From Paenarthrobacter sp. PH39-S1 (GTDB taxonomy: Bacteria > Actinomycetota > Actinomycetes > Actinomycetales > Micrococcaceae), in assembly GCF_030063245.1 (NCBI RefSeq), contig NZ_JASISR010000004.1, forward strand, positions 1 through 64,000: a stretch of DNA of 64,000 nucleotides, written 5' to 3'. Positions within the stretch are counted from its first letter, which is position 1. Each line of letters opens with the position of its first letter. Below are positions 34,203-42,960 of the stretch, in pieces. The notes beneath the pieces were generated by a model, which saw nothing but the letters and a program-made list of their open reading frames with translations, did no database searches and had not been told where the DNA came from. The translations under genes were made by a program, and so were the position numbers.

Positions 34203-36574
34203 TCGAACACCCCAACTTTCCCACCGAGCCGTGGTGTCTGCGCGAAACGGCCTTGGACCTGAACCGGCTGGCGCAGACGGAGTCCGTCTTTGCGCTGTCC
34301 AACGGGCACATCGGCTGGCGGGCCAATCTGGACGAGGGGGAGCCGCACGCTCTGCCTGGTTCCTATCTGAACGGGGTCTTTGAGCTGCGTCCGCTGCCCT
34401 ATGCGGAGGCGGGCTACGGCTATCCGGAATCGGGGCAGACGGTCATCAACGTCACCAACGGCAAACCGATCCGGCTGCTGGTCGATGATGAGCCGTTCGA
34501 TGTCCGCTACGGGGAGCTGACCTCGCATGAGCGTCGCCTGGACTTCCGCACCGGACTGCTGCACCGCACGGCGGAATGGGTCTCACCGGCCGGCCGGGAC
34601 GTGCGGGTCACCTCCACACGGATGGTCTCACTGGTCCAGCGCTCCATCGCCGCGATCTGTTATGAGGTGGAGCCTCTGAGCGGACCGGTTCGGATAGTTG
34701 TTCAGTCCGAGATCATCGCCAATGAGCAGCTTCCTCGGCCGAGCGGGGATCCGCGGGTCGCCGCAGTGCTGGAATCCCCGCTGGTCCACGCCGAGAATGC
34801 TGCCCATGGGGCCGGCGCGGGTCTGGTGCACACCGTGGCGGGGTCCGCGCAGATCGTTGCCGCGGTGATGGATCATGTGGTGGACGGGCCGCCCGGGACC
34901 AGCGTGGAGGCGGTAAGCTTTCCGGACCTGGGGCGCACCACCATCACCGTTACGCTTGAGCCCGGTCAACGACTGCGGCTGATCAAGATGGTGGGCTACG
35001 GCTGGTCCGGCTCACGCTCCCTGCCGGCGGTCTGGGACCAGGCGGACGCGGCGCTCGCGGGGGCAATGCATACCGGCTGGGACGAGCTGTGCGCGGAACA
35101 GCGGGCGTTTTTGGATAAGTTTTGGGCGTGCGCGGATGTGGAGCTCGACGGCGATACCCGGATTCAGCAGGCGGCCCGCTTTGCCCTGTTCCAGGTTCTG
35201 CAGGCCGGGGCCCGGGTTGAGGGACGGGCGATTCCGGCTAAGGGCCTGACCGGGCCCGGCTATGACGGACACACCTTCTGGGACACGGAGACCTTTGTGC
35301 TGCCGGTGCTGACCTACACCTCTCCGGACGCCGCCGCGCATGCACTGCGCTGGCGGCACACCACGTTGCCGCTCGCGCTGGACCGGGCCGGACAGCTGGG
35401 ACTGCAGGGGGCCGCGTTTCCGTGGCGCACCATCCGCGGTGAGGAATGTTCGGCGTATTGGCCGGCCGGGGCAGCGGCCTTTCACATCAATGCCGACATT
35501 GCCGCCGCCGTCGTCCGTTATGTCCGTGCCACCGGCGACCTTGCGTTTGAGCGGACCGTGGGGCTGGACCTGCTCGTGCACACCGCACGGTTGTGGCGTT
35601 CGCTGGGCCACCACGACGGGCGCGGCCGGTTCCGGATTGACGGAGTGACCGGCCCGGACGAATACAGCGCCGTGGCGGACAACAACGTCTACACCAACCT
35701 GATGGCGCAGCAAAACCTCGGCGCCGCCGCGGACTGCGCGACCCGGCATCACGAAGGAGCAGGGAAACTCGGCGTCGACGCGGAGGAGATCGCCAGCTGG
35801 CGCGATGCGGCCGCGGCCATGTTCATCCCGTACGACGATGCCTTGGGCGTGCATCCGCAGGCGGAAGGATTCACCGGGCACAAAGTGTGGGACTTTGCCG
35901 CCACCACCGATGCCGAGTATCCGCTGCTGCTGCACTTTCCCTACTTCGACCTGTACCGCAAACAGGTGGTCAAGCAGGCGGATCTGGTGCTGGCCATGCA
36001 GCTGCGCCCGGATGCCTTCAGCCAGGAGCAGAAGGCGCGCAACTTCGCCTATTACGAGGCGCTGACCGTCCGCGATTCTTCCCTGTCCGCGTGCGTGCAG
36101 ATGGTGCTCGCGGCCGAGGTCGGGCAGCTCGGCCTGGCCGATGACTACCTGGCCGAGACCGCGCTGATGGACCTGGATGATCTGGAACACAACACGGAGA
36201 ACGGCCTGCACATTGCGTCCCTGGCCGGAGTGTGGACCGCGCTGACCGCCGGGTACGGCGGCATGCGGGACACCGGGATGCCCGACGGCGGCGCAGTACT
36301 CAGTTTTGCACCGCGGCTTCCACCTGGGCTGAGCCGGCTGGCGTTCGGCGTGCTGGTGGGCGGCCGGACACTGCGGCTGGAGATCACGCCTCTCGCGGCC
36401 TCCTACGTTCTGCGGAACGGTAAACCGATGGAAATCCTGCATCATGGCCAGCCGGTGACGGTCACCAATGGTGAACCGCTGGTCTGCCCCATTCCGGACG
36501 CGCCCGCTGCCGGACCCCGGCCCACGCAGCCGGCGGGACGGGTGCCGCGGCGGCACAGCCGTGACGGGCACTGA
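34199..36574 (+). CDS. Glycoside hydrolase family 65 disaccharide phosphorylase
   Basis: 791 residues with the three-part GH65 layout: N-terminal beta-sandwich (SVFALSNGHIGWRANLDEGE, PGSYLNGVFE), an (alpha/alpha)6 barrel (GRAIPAKGLTGPGYDGHTFW, WDTETFVLPVL, GEECSAYWPAG) with the general acid in FRIDGVTGPDEYSAVADNN (Glu near 487), and a C-terminal beta-sheet domain. The phosphate-binding region is near VRDSSLSACVQMVLA. GH65 enzymes split maltose, trehalose, kojibiose or related disaccharides with phosphate to give beta-glucose 1-phosphate. The coupled phosphoglucomutase (four-base overlap upstream) then yields glucose 6-phosphate. Which disaccharide is used cannot be read from the sequence. The protein is cytosolic. 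Confidence 0.94.
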   Translation: MIEHPNFPTEPWCLRETALDLNRLAQTESVFALSNGHIGWRANLDEGEPHALPGSYLNGVFELRPLPYAEAGYGYPESGQTVINVTNGKPIRLLVDDEPFDVRYGELTSHERRLDFRTGLLHRTAEWVSPAGRDVRVTSTRMVSLVQRSIAAICYEVEPLSGPVRIVVQSEIIANEQLPRPSGDPRVAAVLESPLVHAENAAHGAGAGLVHTVAGSAQIVAAVMDHVVDGPPGTSVEAVSFPDLGRTTITVTLEPGQRLRLIKMVGYGWSGSRSLPAVWDQADAALAGAMHTGWDELCAEQRAFLDKFWACADVELDGDTRIQQAARFALFQVLQAGARVEGRAIPAKGLTGPGYDGHTFWDTETFVLPVLTYTSPDAAAHALRWRHTTLPLALDRAGQLGLQGAAFPWRTIRGEECSAYWPAGAAAFHINADIAAAVVRYVRATGDLAFERTVGLDLLVHTARLWRSLGHHDGRGRFRIDGVTGPDEYSAVADNNVYTNLMAQQNLGAAADCATRHHEGAGKLGVDAEEIASWRDAAAAMFIPYDDALGVHPQAEGFTGHKVWDFAATTDAEYPLLLHFPYFDLYRKQVVKQADLVLAMQLRPDAFSQEQKARNFAYYEALTVRDSSLSACVQMVLAAEVGQLGLADDYLAETALMDLDDLEHNTENGLHIASLAGVWTALTAGYGGMRDTGMPDGGAVLSFAPRLPPGLSRLAFGVLVGGRTLRLEITPLAASYVLRNGKPMEILHHGQPVTVTNGEPLVCPIPDAPAAGPRPTQPAGRVPRRHSRDGH

Positions 36575-36705
36575 CGGGCCATTCGGGCCCTCGGCGACGG
36601 GGCGCCCGACCCGCGATTGATTGACTCGCGCGGATGCTTTCCATCCTGGGGTGGCCGTGCCAGAGTGTGAATCACCTTTGCCGAACGCGTAAGGAAGGCC
36701 CCGCG

Positions 36706-37695
36706 ATGAAAACCCATGAAACACCGGACAACATCACCCCCGATCGGACACTCGTGCCGCCTTCGGGCAGCCAATACGAGATCCGCTCCGGGGATCAGAC
36801 GGTAGTCCTCACCGAAGTGGGGGCGGCCCTGCGGACCTACACGGTAAAAGGGCGTTCCGTGCTGGACGACTACGCGGAGGATGAGCACTGCACGGGCGCC
36901 CGCGGGCAATCCCTGATTCCCTGGCCCAACAGGATTTCCCGTGGTCATTACGGCTGGCGCGGCAGTAGCCGGCAGCTGGATCTTACCGAGCCCGACAAGC
37001 ATGGCGCGATCCATGGTCTGACCCGTTGGGCCAACTGGACCGTGACTGATCACGGGCCGGCTAGGGTCAGCTTCACCTACGTTCTGCATGCGTGTCCTGG
37101 CTGGCCCTCCGTCCTGCGGTGCCGGCTGGACTATTCCCTGGACGAGTACGGTTTAACGGTGCGCACCAGCGGGACCAACGTCGGGACTACGGCATGCCCG
37201 TATGGCACCGGCGCCCACCCCTATCTCAGCGTTGGCACGCCCATCATCGACGGGGCGTCCGCGCAGGCGCCCGGTTCGGTCTACCTCCCCGTGGACGAGC
37301 TGGGAATTCCGACGGGTTGGAAGCCGGTGGACGGCACTCATTATGACCTGCGCACCGAAGAAGAACTCGGCGCCCGGGAGATTGATGTTGCCTACACAGA
37401 TCTGCACCGCGGGGCCGACGGGCGGGCCCGGGTCCGGCTTGTGGCGCCGGACCGCGCCGCGGGGGTGGAGTTATGGGTGGATGAGTCCTATCCGTACCTG
37501 GAAATTTTCACCGGCGACACTCTGCCGGAGCCGGGTCGCCGCCGGACCGGACTGGGAGTTGAACCTATGACATGCGCGCCGAACGCCTTTAATTCGGGGG
37601 AGGGACTCATCACGCTGGAGCCCGGGGAAAGCCACACCGCGTCCTGGGGGATCAACCCGTACCCCGAACTCTGGAAATCAGCAACCCGCCACTGA
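36706..37695 (+). CDS. Aldose 1-epimerase family protein
   Basis: 329 residues from the ATG at 36706 (AAGGAAGG upstream). Epimerase pattern: VVLTEVGAALRTYTVKGRSV, GQSLIPWPNRISRGHYGW, HGAIHGLTRWANW (catalytic His), CPYGTGAHPYLSVG (second His), VWVDESYPYLEIFTGDTLP and VEPMTCAPNAFNSGEGLITL (with Glu). These enzymes interconvert alpha and beta anomers of aldoses. The position behind the GH65 gene suggests it supplies the anomer needed after phosphorolysis. The gap of 131 bases means it may have its own promoter. Confidence 0.92.
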   Translation: MKTHETPDNITPDRTLVPPSGSQYEIRSGDQTVVLTEVGAALRTYTVKGRSVLDDYAEDEHCTGARGQSLIPWPNRISRGHYGWRGSSRQLDLTEPDKHGAIHGLTRWANWTVTDHGPARVSFTYVLHACPGWPSVLRCRLDYSLDEYGLTVRTSGTNVGTTACPYGTGAHPYLSVGTPIIDGASAQAPGSVYLPVDELGIPTGWKPVDGTHYDLRTEEELGAREIDVAYTDLHRGADGRARVRLVAPDRAAGVELWVDESYPYLEIFTGDTLPEPGRRRTGLGVEPMTCAPNAFNSGEGLITLEPGESHTASWGINPYPELWKSATRH

Positions 37696-37813
37696 CAGGT
37701 ATCCCACTCCAGTGCCGACAGGGCACGATGATTCCACAGCCGTCGACTCGGAAAAAAACGACACCCTCCACGGAATTTGTCCTCTTATGGATGCAATCAA
37801 CACATCTTCGAAT

Positions 37814-37827
37814 GTAACGCCTGTTAC
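37814..37827. promoter_or_regulatory. GTAAC-GCCT-GTTAC inverted repeat before the ChrB-like gene
   Basis: A perfect 5-bp inverted repeat with a four-base spacer ends ten bases before the start codon at 37837. Its place suggests autoregulation or repression of this gene and the following ones. Confidence 0.5.
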
Positions 37828-37836
37828 GATCAGGCC

Positions 37837-38409
37837 ATGAGCATTGAGACGACAGCGGATAGCAGGAGTAGGCCCGGCAGCGCATGGATTGTGCTCATCG
37901 TGAAGGTGCCGGCTGCTCCTTCACGCCATCGCGTCGCCGTGTGGCGCGCGCTGCGCAGGATCGGAGCCGTCCCCGTCGGCCAGGGCGTGTGGATGGTGCC
38001 AAATGTCCCTGCCTTTGTGGACGGGGTGAGCCGGGTCATGGATCTGGTGGCGCAGGGTGAGGGCGAAATTATTGTGCTGGACACCCGGGGGCAGTCGGAT
38101 GCGGATGCCGAGAAGATGCTGGCTCTGTTCACGACCGCCCGGGAGGAAGAATGGTCGGAATTCCTGGCCGATTGCAACAAATTTGAGACCGAAATCAGCA
38201 AAGAGATTAACCAGGACAAACTCACTATGGCCGAACTTGAGGAGGAAGAACAGAGCCTGGAAAGGTTACGCCGCTGGCACCACGATCTGAAGAAACGCGA
38301 CGTTTTCGTTGTGCCTGCCGGCGTCGATGCGTTGGCGCGTTTGCGCGAATGCAGCGCCCGGTTGGAAGAATATGCTGACCTTGTTTATGCCCGAGTGCAG
38401 CAAATATAA
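37837..38409 (+). CDS. ChrB N-terminal-domain protein
   Basis: 190 residues. The sequence AWIVLIVKVPAAPSRHRVAV, WRALRRIGAVPVGQGVWMVP, and GEGEIIVLDTRGQ matches the N-terminal domain of chromate resistance protein ChrB, followed by a charged coiled-coil region (LTMAELEEEEQSLERLRRWH) and VDALARLRECSARLEEYADL. In chromate operons ChrB acts as a chromate-sensing regulator of the ChrA transporter; no chrA is present here. The next gene, a decayed DedA membrane protein, lies 48 bases downstream. Confidence 0.85.
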   Translation: MSIETTADSRSRPGSAWIVLIVKVPAAPSRHRVAVWRALRRIGAVPVGQGVWMVPNVPAFVDGVSRVMDLVAQGEGEIIVLDTRGQSDADAEKMLALFTTAREEEWSEFLADCNKFETEISKEINQDKLTMAELEEEEQSLERLRRWHHDLKKRDVFVVPAGVDALARLRECSARLEEYADLVYARVQQI

Positions 38410-38457
38410 GCATTCACTCAAGCTGGACCGTCCGTCCGGACAGAGAGGCAGGTTCCT

Positions 38458-39084
38458 ATGGCTGGAATCGTAGACAGCATCGTGAACGTCAATGCCGTAC
38501 TGGTCTGCGCCATCGTGTCCTCGCTGGTCTTCGCCGAAGATGCACTGTTCGTGGGCTTCGTCCTGCCGGGTGAGACCGCGGCTGTTCTGGGCGGGGTGGT
38601 CGCCAGCCGGGGGGCATGTCCAACTCTGGCTGATTTTGGTTCTCGTGGTCCTGGCCGCGATCATCGGCGACTCCGTCGGGTATGAGGTCTGAAGGCGCCT
38701 CGGCCCCCGACTGCTGGAACTGCGGATCCTCAACAAACGCCGCGCCCGCCTCGACGATGCACAAGACTTCCTGCGCCGACGCGGGGGCGCGGCCGTGTTC
38801 CTGGGTCGGTTTGGCGCCTTTTCCGCGCGGTCATGCCCGCCCTCGCGGGCATCTCGCAAATGCCCTACCCTCGGTTTTTGGCCTTCAACGCCGCCGGAGG
38901 CCTCGTCTGGGGGACCGGGTTCGTCCTCCTTGGGTTCCTGGCCGGGAACTCTTATGAGGCAGTAGCCAAAACCGTGGGCCGGGATATTGCCCTGGTCATC
39001 GCACTCTTGGCAGTCGCCACCCTCATTATGTTGCGTGTGCGCAAAGCCCGGCGGGACCTCCACAGCACCGCAGAGGACGAATGA
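38458..39084 (+). pseudogene. DedA-family membrane protein, two frameshifts and a stop
   Basis: Pieces of one DedA protein lie in order in different frames: FAEDALFVGFVLPGETAAVL from 38458, then after an extra G in a six-G run (about 38611) HVQLWLILVLVVLAAIIGDS and VGYEV, an in-frame TGA at 38690-38692 where the family has Gly, RRLGPRLLELRILNKRRARL and DFLRRRGGAAVFLGRFGAF, and after a missing T (near 38822) VMPALAGISQMPYPRFLAFN and LVWGTGFVLLGFLAGNSYEA to the normal end. The intact protein would be a ~205-residue lipid-scramblase-type membrane protein. Three independent lesions argue for real decay. Confidence 0.85.
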
Positions 39085-39201
39085 CCCACTCTGCATCCCG
39101 GGTCCCTGTCGGCGCCAACCCGGGGGCACCATGGATAAGGGGCCGGCTCTCTCGGCTTCACCGGCTGGGTCGGCGCAACCCCGTCATCAATACCGGGTTC
39201 G

Positions 39202-39695
39202 GTGTCCGGCAAATTCGCCGAGATCGCCGCCGAAGCACTACGCGGGCTCCTTCACGTTGTCACACTGAACCGGGACCTGGCGGACGCGGTGGAGCACATC
39301 ATGCTGGGGTTGGCGGGCCTGCGCCCCCACCCGATGTCGTTGCCGGTGTCCGGGCACTGTCCGCGGCAGGTTTCCGTCTGGTGACCCTGACCAACGGCTC
39401 CACCTTGATCGCCGAGAAATTGCTTACCCAAGCCGGGATCCGCGAAGAGTTCGAACAGCTTCTCTCCGTTGAGGACGCACCCGCTTGGAAGCCTGTCAGG
39501 GGTGCGTTCGACTATGCCGTGGGTACATGCGGGGTCGACGCAGCGCAAATGATCCTTGTCGCCGTCCATCCCTGGGATATTCACGGAGCAACGCGTGCCG
39601 GACTCCAGACCGCGTGGCTGAACCGCATCGGCACCCCTTTCCCCGGCCCTAATGTCCGCCGGCGCGAGGGGTGGTGCATGAGTGTGGAGTCGTGA
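39202..39695 (+). pseudogene. Haloacid dehalogenase-type HAD protein, truncated and frameshifted
   Basis: The readable part starts with FAEIAAEALRGLLHVVTLNR and DLADAVEHIMLGLAGLRPHP in one frame, and continues after a shift near 39335 with DVVAGVRALSAAGFRLVTLT, NGSTLIAEKLLTQAGIREEF, WKPVRGAFDYAVGTCGVDA and LVAVHPWDIHGATRAGLQTA. This is a type II haloacid dehalogenase-like HAD protein. The N-terminal catalytic Asp motif is missing altogether, so the remnant cannot be active. Confidence 0.8.
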
Positions 39696-39706
39696 ACAAT
39701 GGGGCC

Positions 39707-40119
39707 ATGAATGAGATGAATCTGAGCGCCGTTGCCCTCGTCTGTGCACTTGCGCCTTCACCGGAGCCCACCAGCAGCGAACTGCTGGCGCGGCAGATCC
39801 TTGAGCACCTTAATAATCACGGCGTATCCGGTTCGGTCTTGCGGGTCGTGGACTGGGATGTACATCTCCGGTGGCGGCCGTCGTCGGAAATGGGGGCGCC
39901 CATAAGGTCAGCGCTGACATGTTTCAGGGCCTGAATGACATCGGGTTCACCATCCCCGCCCAAGGCATAACGTACTGGGTGGGTGGAGCAATGCAGACCA
40001 CTGACTTCAAAGGTCTTGAAGAAGTCCCGGAGAAAGTGGCATCGGCCACCGCCGTGGCTGCCCGGCATGCGGGGCACCTTGCAACCGTTCTGCGGAAGAA
40101 TGCCTTCCCTGCTGGATAA
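39707..40119 (+). pseudogene. Flavodoxin/NADPH-dependent FMN reductase-like gene with internal deletion
   Basis: The start reads MNEMNLSAVALVCALAPSPE, SSELLARQILEHLNNHGVSG and VLRVVDWDV in one frame; the end reads VAAVVGNGGAHKVSADMFQG, LNDIGFTIPAQGITYWVGGA and VASATAVAARHAGHLATVLR in another. In related actinobacterial flavodoxin-fold proteins (~200 residues) about 75 residues connect these parts. A deletion near 39865 with a change of frame has removed them. Confidence 0.8.
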
Positions 40120-40363
40120 AAGTCCACTGCCGTCTCGCTTGTCGTTGAAATGAATCTGCCGCTGCCCATGGCGCCCGGTATCGAGTACGGGACCTGGCCT
40201 AGGCAGGAAGTGAAGGATTCATGAATCTGTGACCATCCGTGCTGCCGATCACAGCGAACTACATAGTGTCAGCCTTGGGTTTGCGCGATCCTGAGTCGGC
40301 TGCCCGTCCGGGAGCCGAACCGGAACCAGAACCGATCCATTGTTATTCAATCGAGGGAATGTC

Positions 40364-40822
40364 ATGGCTATTAATAATAGGAGTTTCTTCATCGTCCCGG
40401 CTGCGGCTCTGCTGCTGGCTGTGAGCGGCTGCTCATCAGCGGGCACAAGCGCGGGCACGGGCGCCGGGAGCAGTAGCGCTGCGGGCGGCACGTCGTCCAT
40501 GGCTATGACCGCTTCGCCCGGCACGGCAACCGCCCCAGCCGGTGGTTCCTCTGCCTCGGCTACGCCAGCCACTGCCTCCGATACGATTCACATCAAAGGT
40601 TTCGCTTACCAAGGACCGGACAGCGTCGCCTCCGGCGCCATGGTGACCGTGATGAATATGGACAGCGCAGCCCATACTGTGACAGCCGACGAGGGCTCCG
40701 CATTCGATGTGACCGTGAAACCCGGGGAAAGCGTCACCTTCACAGCCCCCACTGCCCCGGGAACATACAAGTATCACTGCACGTACCACGGCAATATGCA
40801 TGGGACGCTGGTCGTCAAATGA
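40364..40822 (+). CDS. Cupredoxin-domain lipoprotein
   Basis: 152 residues from the ATG at 40364 (GAGGGAA upstream). The signal peptide ends in a lipobox (LLLAVSGC), so it is anchored outside the membrane. A Ser/Ala/Thr-rich linker precedes a plastocyanin/amicyanin-like domain: IHIKGFAYQGPDSVASGAMV, NMDSAAHTVTADEGSAFDVT, then YKYHCTYHGNMHGTLVVK. The type-1 copper ligands are visible (His in AHTV, Cys and His in HCTYH, Met in GNMHG). It probably carries electrons or binds copper outside the cell. Its stop overlaps the next gene by four bases. Confidence 0.92.
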   Translation: MAINNRSFFIVPAAALLLAVSGCSSAGTSAGTGAGSSSAAGGTSSMAMTASPGTATAPAGGSSASATPATASDTIHIKGFAYQGPDSVASGAMVTVMNMDSAAHTVTADEGSAFDVTVKPGESVTFTAPTAPGTYKYHCTYHGNMHGTLVVK

Positions 40823-41274
40823 GCCGCAACCGCCGGGCCGACAGTAGGGCCGTCGGTCTGACCCTTCGGGTGCTGACGGCCGCAGGCCTGGCCGTGGACG
40901 CGGTGATCCACGTACGGTTGGCACCGGGATACCAGCTTGCCGCCCCGGACGGCATTGGACAGGGCAACCTGTTTTATCTGGAATCAGCGGCTGCCTTCCT
41001 GGCGGCGCTCTATGTCTTGATCCGGGGAAGCCGGCCCGCATTTTTGCTGGCCCTCGTCGTAGCAGCGGGCGGATTGGCTGCCGTGCTCCTGTACCGCTAC
41101 GTCGACCTTCCGCCGATCGGCCCGATACCCTCCATGTATGAACCGGCTTGGTACCTGGAAAAAACCATCAGCGCCATCGCTGAGGGACTCGGCGCGCTCT
41201 TCGCTCTCGCTGGGCTCGTGTACCTGCGGCGCGTTGCTGCCAGGAACGGGATGCGGGTCGGCGCCCACGGATGA
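40819..41274 (+). CDS. Small integral membrane protein in the cupredoxin operon
   Basis: 151 residues, ATG overlapping the cupredoxin stop (ATGA). Four membrane helices are predicted (LTLRVLTAAGLAVDAVIHVR, FYLESAAAFLAALYVLIRGS, PAFLLALVVAAGGLAAVLLY, AEGLGALFALAGLVYLRRVA). A histidine in the first helix (AVIHVRLAPGY) and the YRYVDLPPIGPIPSMYEPAW loop stand out. I do not recognise a named family. Coupling to a copper protein suggests a role as its membrane partner in electron transfer or copper handling (inference). Confidence 0.75.
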   Translation: MSRNRRADSRAVGLTLRVLTAAGLAVDAVIHVRLAPGYQLAAPDGIGQGNLFYLESAAAFLAALYVLIRGSRPAFLLALVVAAGGLAAVLLYRYVDLPPIGPIPSMYEPAWYLEKTISAIAEGLGALFALAGLVYLRRVAARNGMRVGAHG

Positions 41275-41340
41275 CCGGCGCCCACGGGGGAGTCGTCGCA
41301 ACAACTGAGTCGGTAGCGGACCGCTCAGTACCGGCCGCCG

Positions 41341-42960
41341 TCATGCGGTGAGGTCCCGCCGCCGGATCAGGAAAGCCGCAAGTGCGGCTCCGGCGAGGGC
41401 GCTGACGGTCAGGGTCAGGGCTCCGTCAGGGTCGAAGGGTTCAGCTGGCATGGCGGAGGAGTGACGGAACGGGCTCATATCCTGCAACCACAACGGAAGG
41501 CCGAGCAGCTCCCCGAACTGGCCCAGGATCAGCCCGACGGCCAGGAATCCCCAAGCCAGCGCGCTGCTCAACCGGGGAACCACAGCGAAGGCCAGTGAAG
41601 TTACAGCCGCGAAGACAGCTGCGGCAGGGACGTGCGCCAGCGCGGCGGCCACGATCAATCCTCCCTGGCTGTTGCCTGCCCCCGACAGACCCAGCCCGAC
41701 GGCCGCCGCAGTACCAGCGGTTGTAGCCACCGCTGTCACGGACAAAGCGGCTATAGCCAGGGTCCCCGCCAACCATCGGGCACGGGACGCAGGGACCGCG
41801 AGGAGCAGTTCGGCCCGGCCCTCGGCCTCTTCGGCCCGAAGTCGAAGCACCGCCTGGATTCCGGCGGCAGCAGCGAGGACACCTGCGATGCCCAGCAGGG
41901 CAGTGGTAAGGAGATCGACGACGTCGGCCTGGCCGCCCGGCACGAGGCGGCCAATCAGTTCCTTAAGGGACCGGTTGCCTGCCAGCGCGTCCCTGACCAG
42001 GGGAGCGAGGCCGCCTGCCACGGCGCCGATTGTTGCGGCGGCGAGGCACCAGCCGGCCAGTGTGGAGCGTTGAAGACGCCACGCCAGGCCCACGAACGAG
42101 GCCCCTCCGGCGCCGGCCCGCTCCTTCCCATAGCGATCGTGCAGGACGCTGGCGCCAAGATCCCTGCGGTTCCTGACCAGTACCGCTGCCGCGGCCAAAA
42201 CCAGCGCGGCCGCGGCCAGAACCAGAAGCGGCACGGGATCGGCCGACGAGAACGGTCGGGACCGCTGGCCCCAGCCAATGGGTGAGAACAGCGATGGCCA
42301 CGCCGCTTTGACGTGCATCATGTCAGCATCCGGGGTGCCGAGGGCGGCCCCGATACCCCGGACAAGATAAGCGGCACCGACCAGGCCTGCGGCGACCCCG
42401 TTCGCGCTGCGTCCGGACGGCATAACCTGCGCAACCACCGCGGCAGCGGCCACGAAGAACAAACCCACCGCGCCCACCGCGCCCCCTGCCACGAGCGACC
42501 CGGAAACCGGCAGACCAGCGGCTGCGAAACCGGCCGTGACCGACCCGGCCAGGACCAGGTTCGCGCAGGCACCGACCAGGAGCGTCGCCGCCAAGGGGGC
42601 GACGCGCGGGACCGGGGCGGAGCCTATGAGTTCGGAGCGTCCGAGCTCTTCATCGGCACGCGTGTGCCGCACGACAAGGAAGGTGCTCATCAGACCGGCC
42701 AGGACCGCGGTAGACGAGTAGACCTGGAAGAACACCACCGCCCCGATACCGGTGCCATCGGGCAGCCCGCGGAGGAAAAGAAACGCAGGGCTTGCCGCGG
42801 CAACGGAAATGATCGCAGCCCGTTCGTCCTCGTTTCCGAACTGGCCGGCCACCGCGATGGAAGTGACAAAGCCCAGCCCGGCGATGCCCAGGATCCACAC
42901 GGCAAGGATCCAGCGGTCCCGGCGTGCCAGGACCATGGCCAGCCGGACCACGGCGCCCAT
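41341..42960 (-). CDS. ABC-2 type multidrug exporter, permease
   Basis: 539 residues and about 12 predicted membrane helices in two similar halves (each with a block such as ADEELGRSELIGSAPVPRVA and EAEGRAELLLAVPASRARWL). This duplication is typical of the actinobacterial tetronasin-type exporter permeases. Its start overlaps the stop of the ATPase gene by one base, so the pair is an operon. The pair exports an unknown hydrophobic compound; no TetR regulator is adjacent. It converges on the cupredoxin operon. Confidence 0.88.
   Translation of the reverse strand: MGAVVRLAMVLARRDRWILAVWILGIAGLGFVTSIAVAGQFGNEDERAAIISVAAASPAFLFLRGLPDGTGIGAVVFFQVYSSTAVLAGLMSTFLVVRHTRADEELGRSELIGSAPVPRVAPLAATLLVGACANLVLAGSVTAGFAAAGLPVSGSLVAGGAVGAVGLFFVAAAAVVAQVMPSGRSANGVAAGLVGAAYLVRGIGAALGTPDADMMHVKAAWPSLFSPIGWGQRSRPFSSADPVPLLVLAAAALVLAAAAVLVRNRRDLGASVLHDRYGKERAGAGGASFVGLAWRLQRSTLAGWCLAAATIGAVAGGLAPLVRDALAGNRSLKELIGRLVPGGQADVVDLLTTALLGIAGVLAAAAGIQAVLRLRAEEAEGRAELLLAVPASRARWLAGTLAIAALSVTAVATTAGTAAAVGLGLSGAGNSQGGLIVAAALAHVPAAAVFAAVTSLAFAVVPRLSSALAWGFLAVGLILGQFGELLGLPLWLQDMSPFRHSSAMPAEPFDPDGALTLTVSALAGAALAAFLIRRRDLTA

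Noticed and set aside
35012-36724. 570-codon minus-strand frame
   Set aside because: Antisense to the GH65 phosphorylase, which has full catalytic motifs on the plus strand.
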